This document shows, one piece after another, positions 5,888 to 6,828 of a stretch of DNA of 6,828 nt. Origin of the DNA: a bacterium (lineage in GTDB: Bacteria; Cyanobacteriota; Vampirovibrionia; Obscuribacterales; Obscuribacteraceae); NCBI GenBank assembly GCA_030431355.1, contig JAUIJG010000292.1:1-6828 (forward strand), in the 5' to 3' direction. Position 1 is the first letter of the stretch. The number at the start of each line of letters is the position of its first letter. The position numbers and the translations under genes were made by a program. The notes beneath the pieces were generated by a model. The model saw only the letters and a program-made list of their open reading frames with translations, made no database searches and was not told where the DNA came from.

Positions 5888-6828
5888 CAGACAATATAGC
5901 GATCGTTACAGGAGCCCCCGGCTGGCTCGGCTCCAGACTGGTAAAAGCATTGCTCGAAGGACTGCCGGACGGAGCCCCTCCCGGAAAGTTGTCTTACAAA
6001 GAGATCCGGGTCGCGCGTTATCCTGGCGCCGTGGATGGTGACTTGAAAGAGTTTGGTGATCAGATAAGAGCGATCGACTGTGATGTGAGTGATCGCTCCC
6101 AGGTGGACAGGGTGATGGATGGCGCCGCCGGAGCCACCGTATTCCATTGCGCAGGGGTGATTCACCCTTCCAACGGCAGGAAGCAGTTTTATGACGTCAA
6201 CGTGGAGGGCGCGCGCAATCTGGTGGAGAGCGCCAAAAGCGCTGGAGCGAAGCGTTTTATCCATGTCTCCTCCAACTCTCCCATCGGCTGCAACCCTGAC
6301 CGTAATGAGCTTTTTACCGAGGACTCACCGTACAATCCATACATGCACTATGGTAAGTCGAAGAAGCTGGCGGAAGACATCGTCAATGGTGCCTTCAAGG
6401 AAGGCGGTATTGAGACGGTGATTATCAGGCCGCCCTGGTTCTATGGACCGGGCCAACCTCCCCGGCAGAGTCTGTTTTTTCAGATGATTAAATCAGGTAA
6501 AGTGCCAATTGTGGGATCGGGAGAGAATCTTCGCTCCATGGCCTATGTGGACAATATCTGCCAGGGTCTACTGCTCTGCGATTCTGTGGAGGCAGCCAAT
6601 GGAAAGACTTACTGGATAGCTGATGAAAGACCTTACACCATGAACGAGATCGTTGATACCATCGAGAGGGTCATGGAGGAGAAGTTTGACATCAAGTGCG
6701 CCCACAAGCGTATGAAGCTGCCTGGCATAGCCAGTGAAGTCGCTTATTTCGTGGATCTAGCCATTCAATCTGCCGGGCTATACCATCAAAAGTTCCACGT
6801 GCTCTCGGAGATGGACAAGAACATCGCG
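5884..6828 (+). CDS. NAD-dependent epimerase/3-beta-HSD-like dehydrogenase, incomplete at right edge
   Basis: The open frame continues to the last base of the window (315 codons, no stop), so the C-terminus is missing. It is an extended short-chain dehydrogenase: the nucleotide motif TGAPGWLG (9-16) is at the N-terminus, an acidic DCDVSD stretch and HCAG follow, and the catalytic residues are S130 (HVSSNSPIG), Y156 and K160 (HYGKSKK). RPPWFYGPGQ and MAYVDNICQGLLLC are typical of NAD(P)-dependent epimerase/dehydratase and 3-beta-hydroxysteroid-dehydrogenase-like members, which include OleD, ERG26-like and dihydroflavonol-reductase-like enzymes. GGAG (5875-5878) lies five bases before the ATG, which overlaps the preceding stop as ATGA. 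It probably oxidises or reduces the same lipid as the GMC enzyme, or its product; a nucleotide-sugar substrate is less likely in this setting but not excluded. Confidence 0.88.
   Translation, partial: MTDNIAIVTGAPGWLGSRLVKALLEGLPDGAPPGKLSYKEIRVARYPGAVDGDLKEFGDQIRAIDCDVSDRSQVDRVMDGAAGATVFHCAGVIHPSNGRKQFYDVNVEGARNLVESAKSAGAKRFIHVSSNSPIGCNPDRNELFTEDSPYNPYMHYGKSKKLAEDIVNGAFKEGGIETVIIRPPWFYGPGQPPRQSLFFQMIKSGKVPIVGSGENLRSMAYVDNICQGLLLCDSVEAANGKTYWIADERPYTMNEIVDTIERVMEEKFDIKCAHKRMKLPGIASEVAYFVDLAIQSAGLYHQKFHVLSEMDKNIA

Noticed and set aside
5860..6264. Minus-strand open frame of 134 codons opposite the epimerase start
   Set aside because: It is antisense to the Rossmann-fold region of a clear dehydrogenase gene, with no recognisable domain.

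Overview
The window is bacterial chromosomal DNA of moderate GC content, split into two oppositely oriented halves around an AT-rich intergenic stretch at 2611-2768. A small single-RRM RNA-binding protein of the cyanobacterial Rbp type, a TPR membrane protein and a J-like protein, together with the weak or absent Shine-Dalgarno sequence before one operon, suggest a cyanobacteria-related lineage, perhaps non-photosynthetic Vampirovibrionia/Melainabacteria. This placement is inferred from protein style only and is tentative. I see no rRNA, tRNA, CRISPR array, insertion sequence or phage gene.

Left half, minus strand. Positions 1-382 hold no gene I can support: there is one weak open frame running off the left edge, a short direct repeat and an imperfect hairpin. 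Next come an RRM protein (383-652) with an AT-rich upstream region holding two perfect dyads, a membrane-anchored TPR protein (857-1867, TTG start) and a protein with a degenerate J-like N-terminus and a long charged helix (1759-2610). The last two overlap by 109 bases in different frames. The pattern looks like a single J-like/coiled-coil/TM/TPR protein split by a frameshift, although two overlapping, translationally coupled genes remain possible.

Right half, plus strand. Three genes are joined by 4-base ATGA overlaps and must form one operon. The first (2769-4412) encodes a polytopic protein of the YbhN/AglD/MprF-N-terminal flippase-like superfamily with an extra C-terminal cytosolic domain. 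The second (4409-5887) is a short GMC-family FAD oxidoreductase of the long-chain alcohol oxidase type. The third (5884 to the right edge, incomplete) is an extended short-chain dehydrogenase of the NAD-dependent epimerase/3-beta-HSD type.

The most interesting point is that the C-terminal extension of the flippase-like protein resembles the N-terminal helper region that long-chain fatty alcohol oxidases normally carry on the same chain as their GMC domain. The operon therefore appears to have moved this domain onto a membrane transporter-like protein while keeping the catalytic GMC subunit as the next gene. I infer a membrane-associated module that oxidises the alcohol group of a lipid (long-chain alcohol, polyprenol or sterol/hopanoid-like) and couples this to an NAD(P)-dependent step and possibly to movement across the membrane. 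The substrate cannot be told from the sequence.
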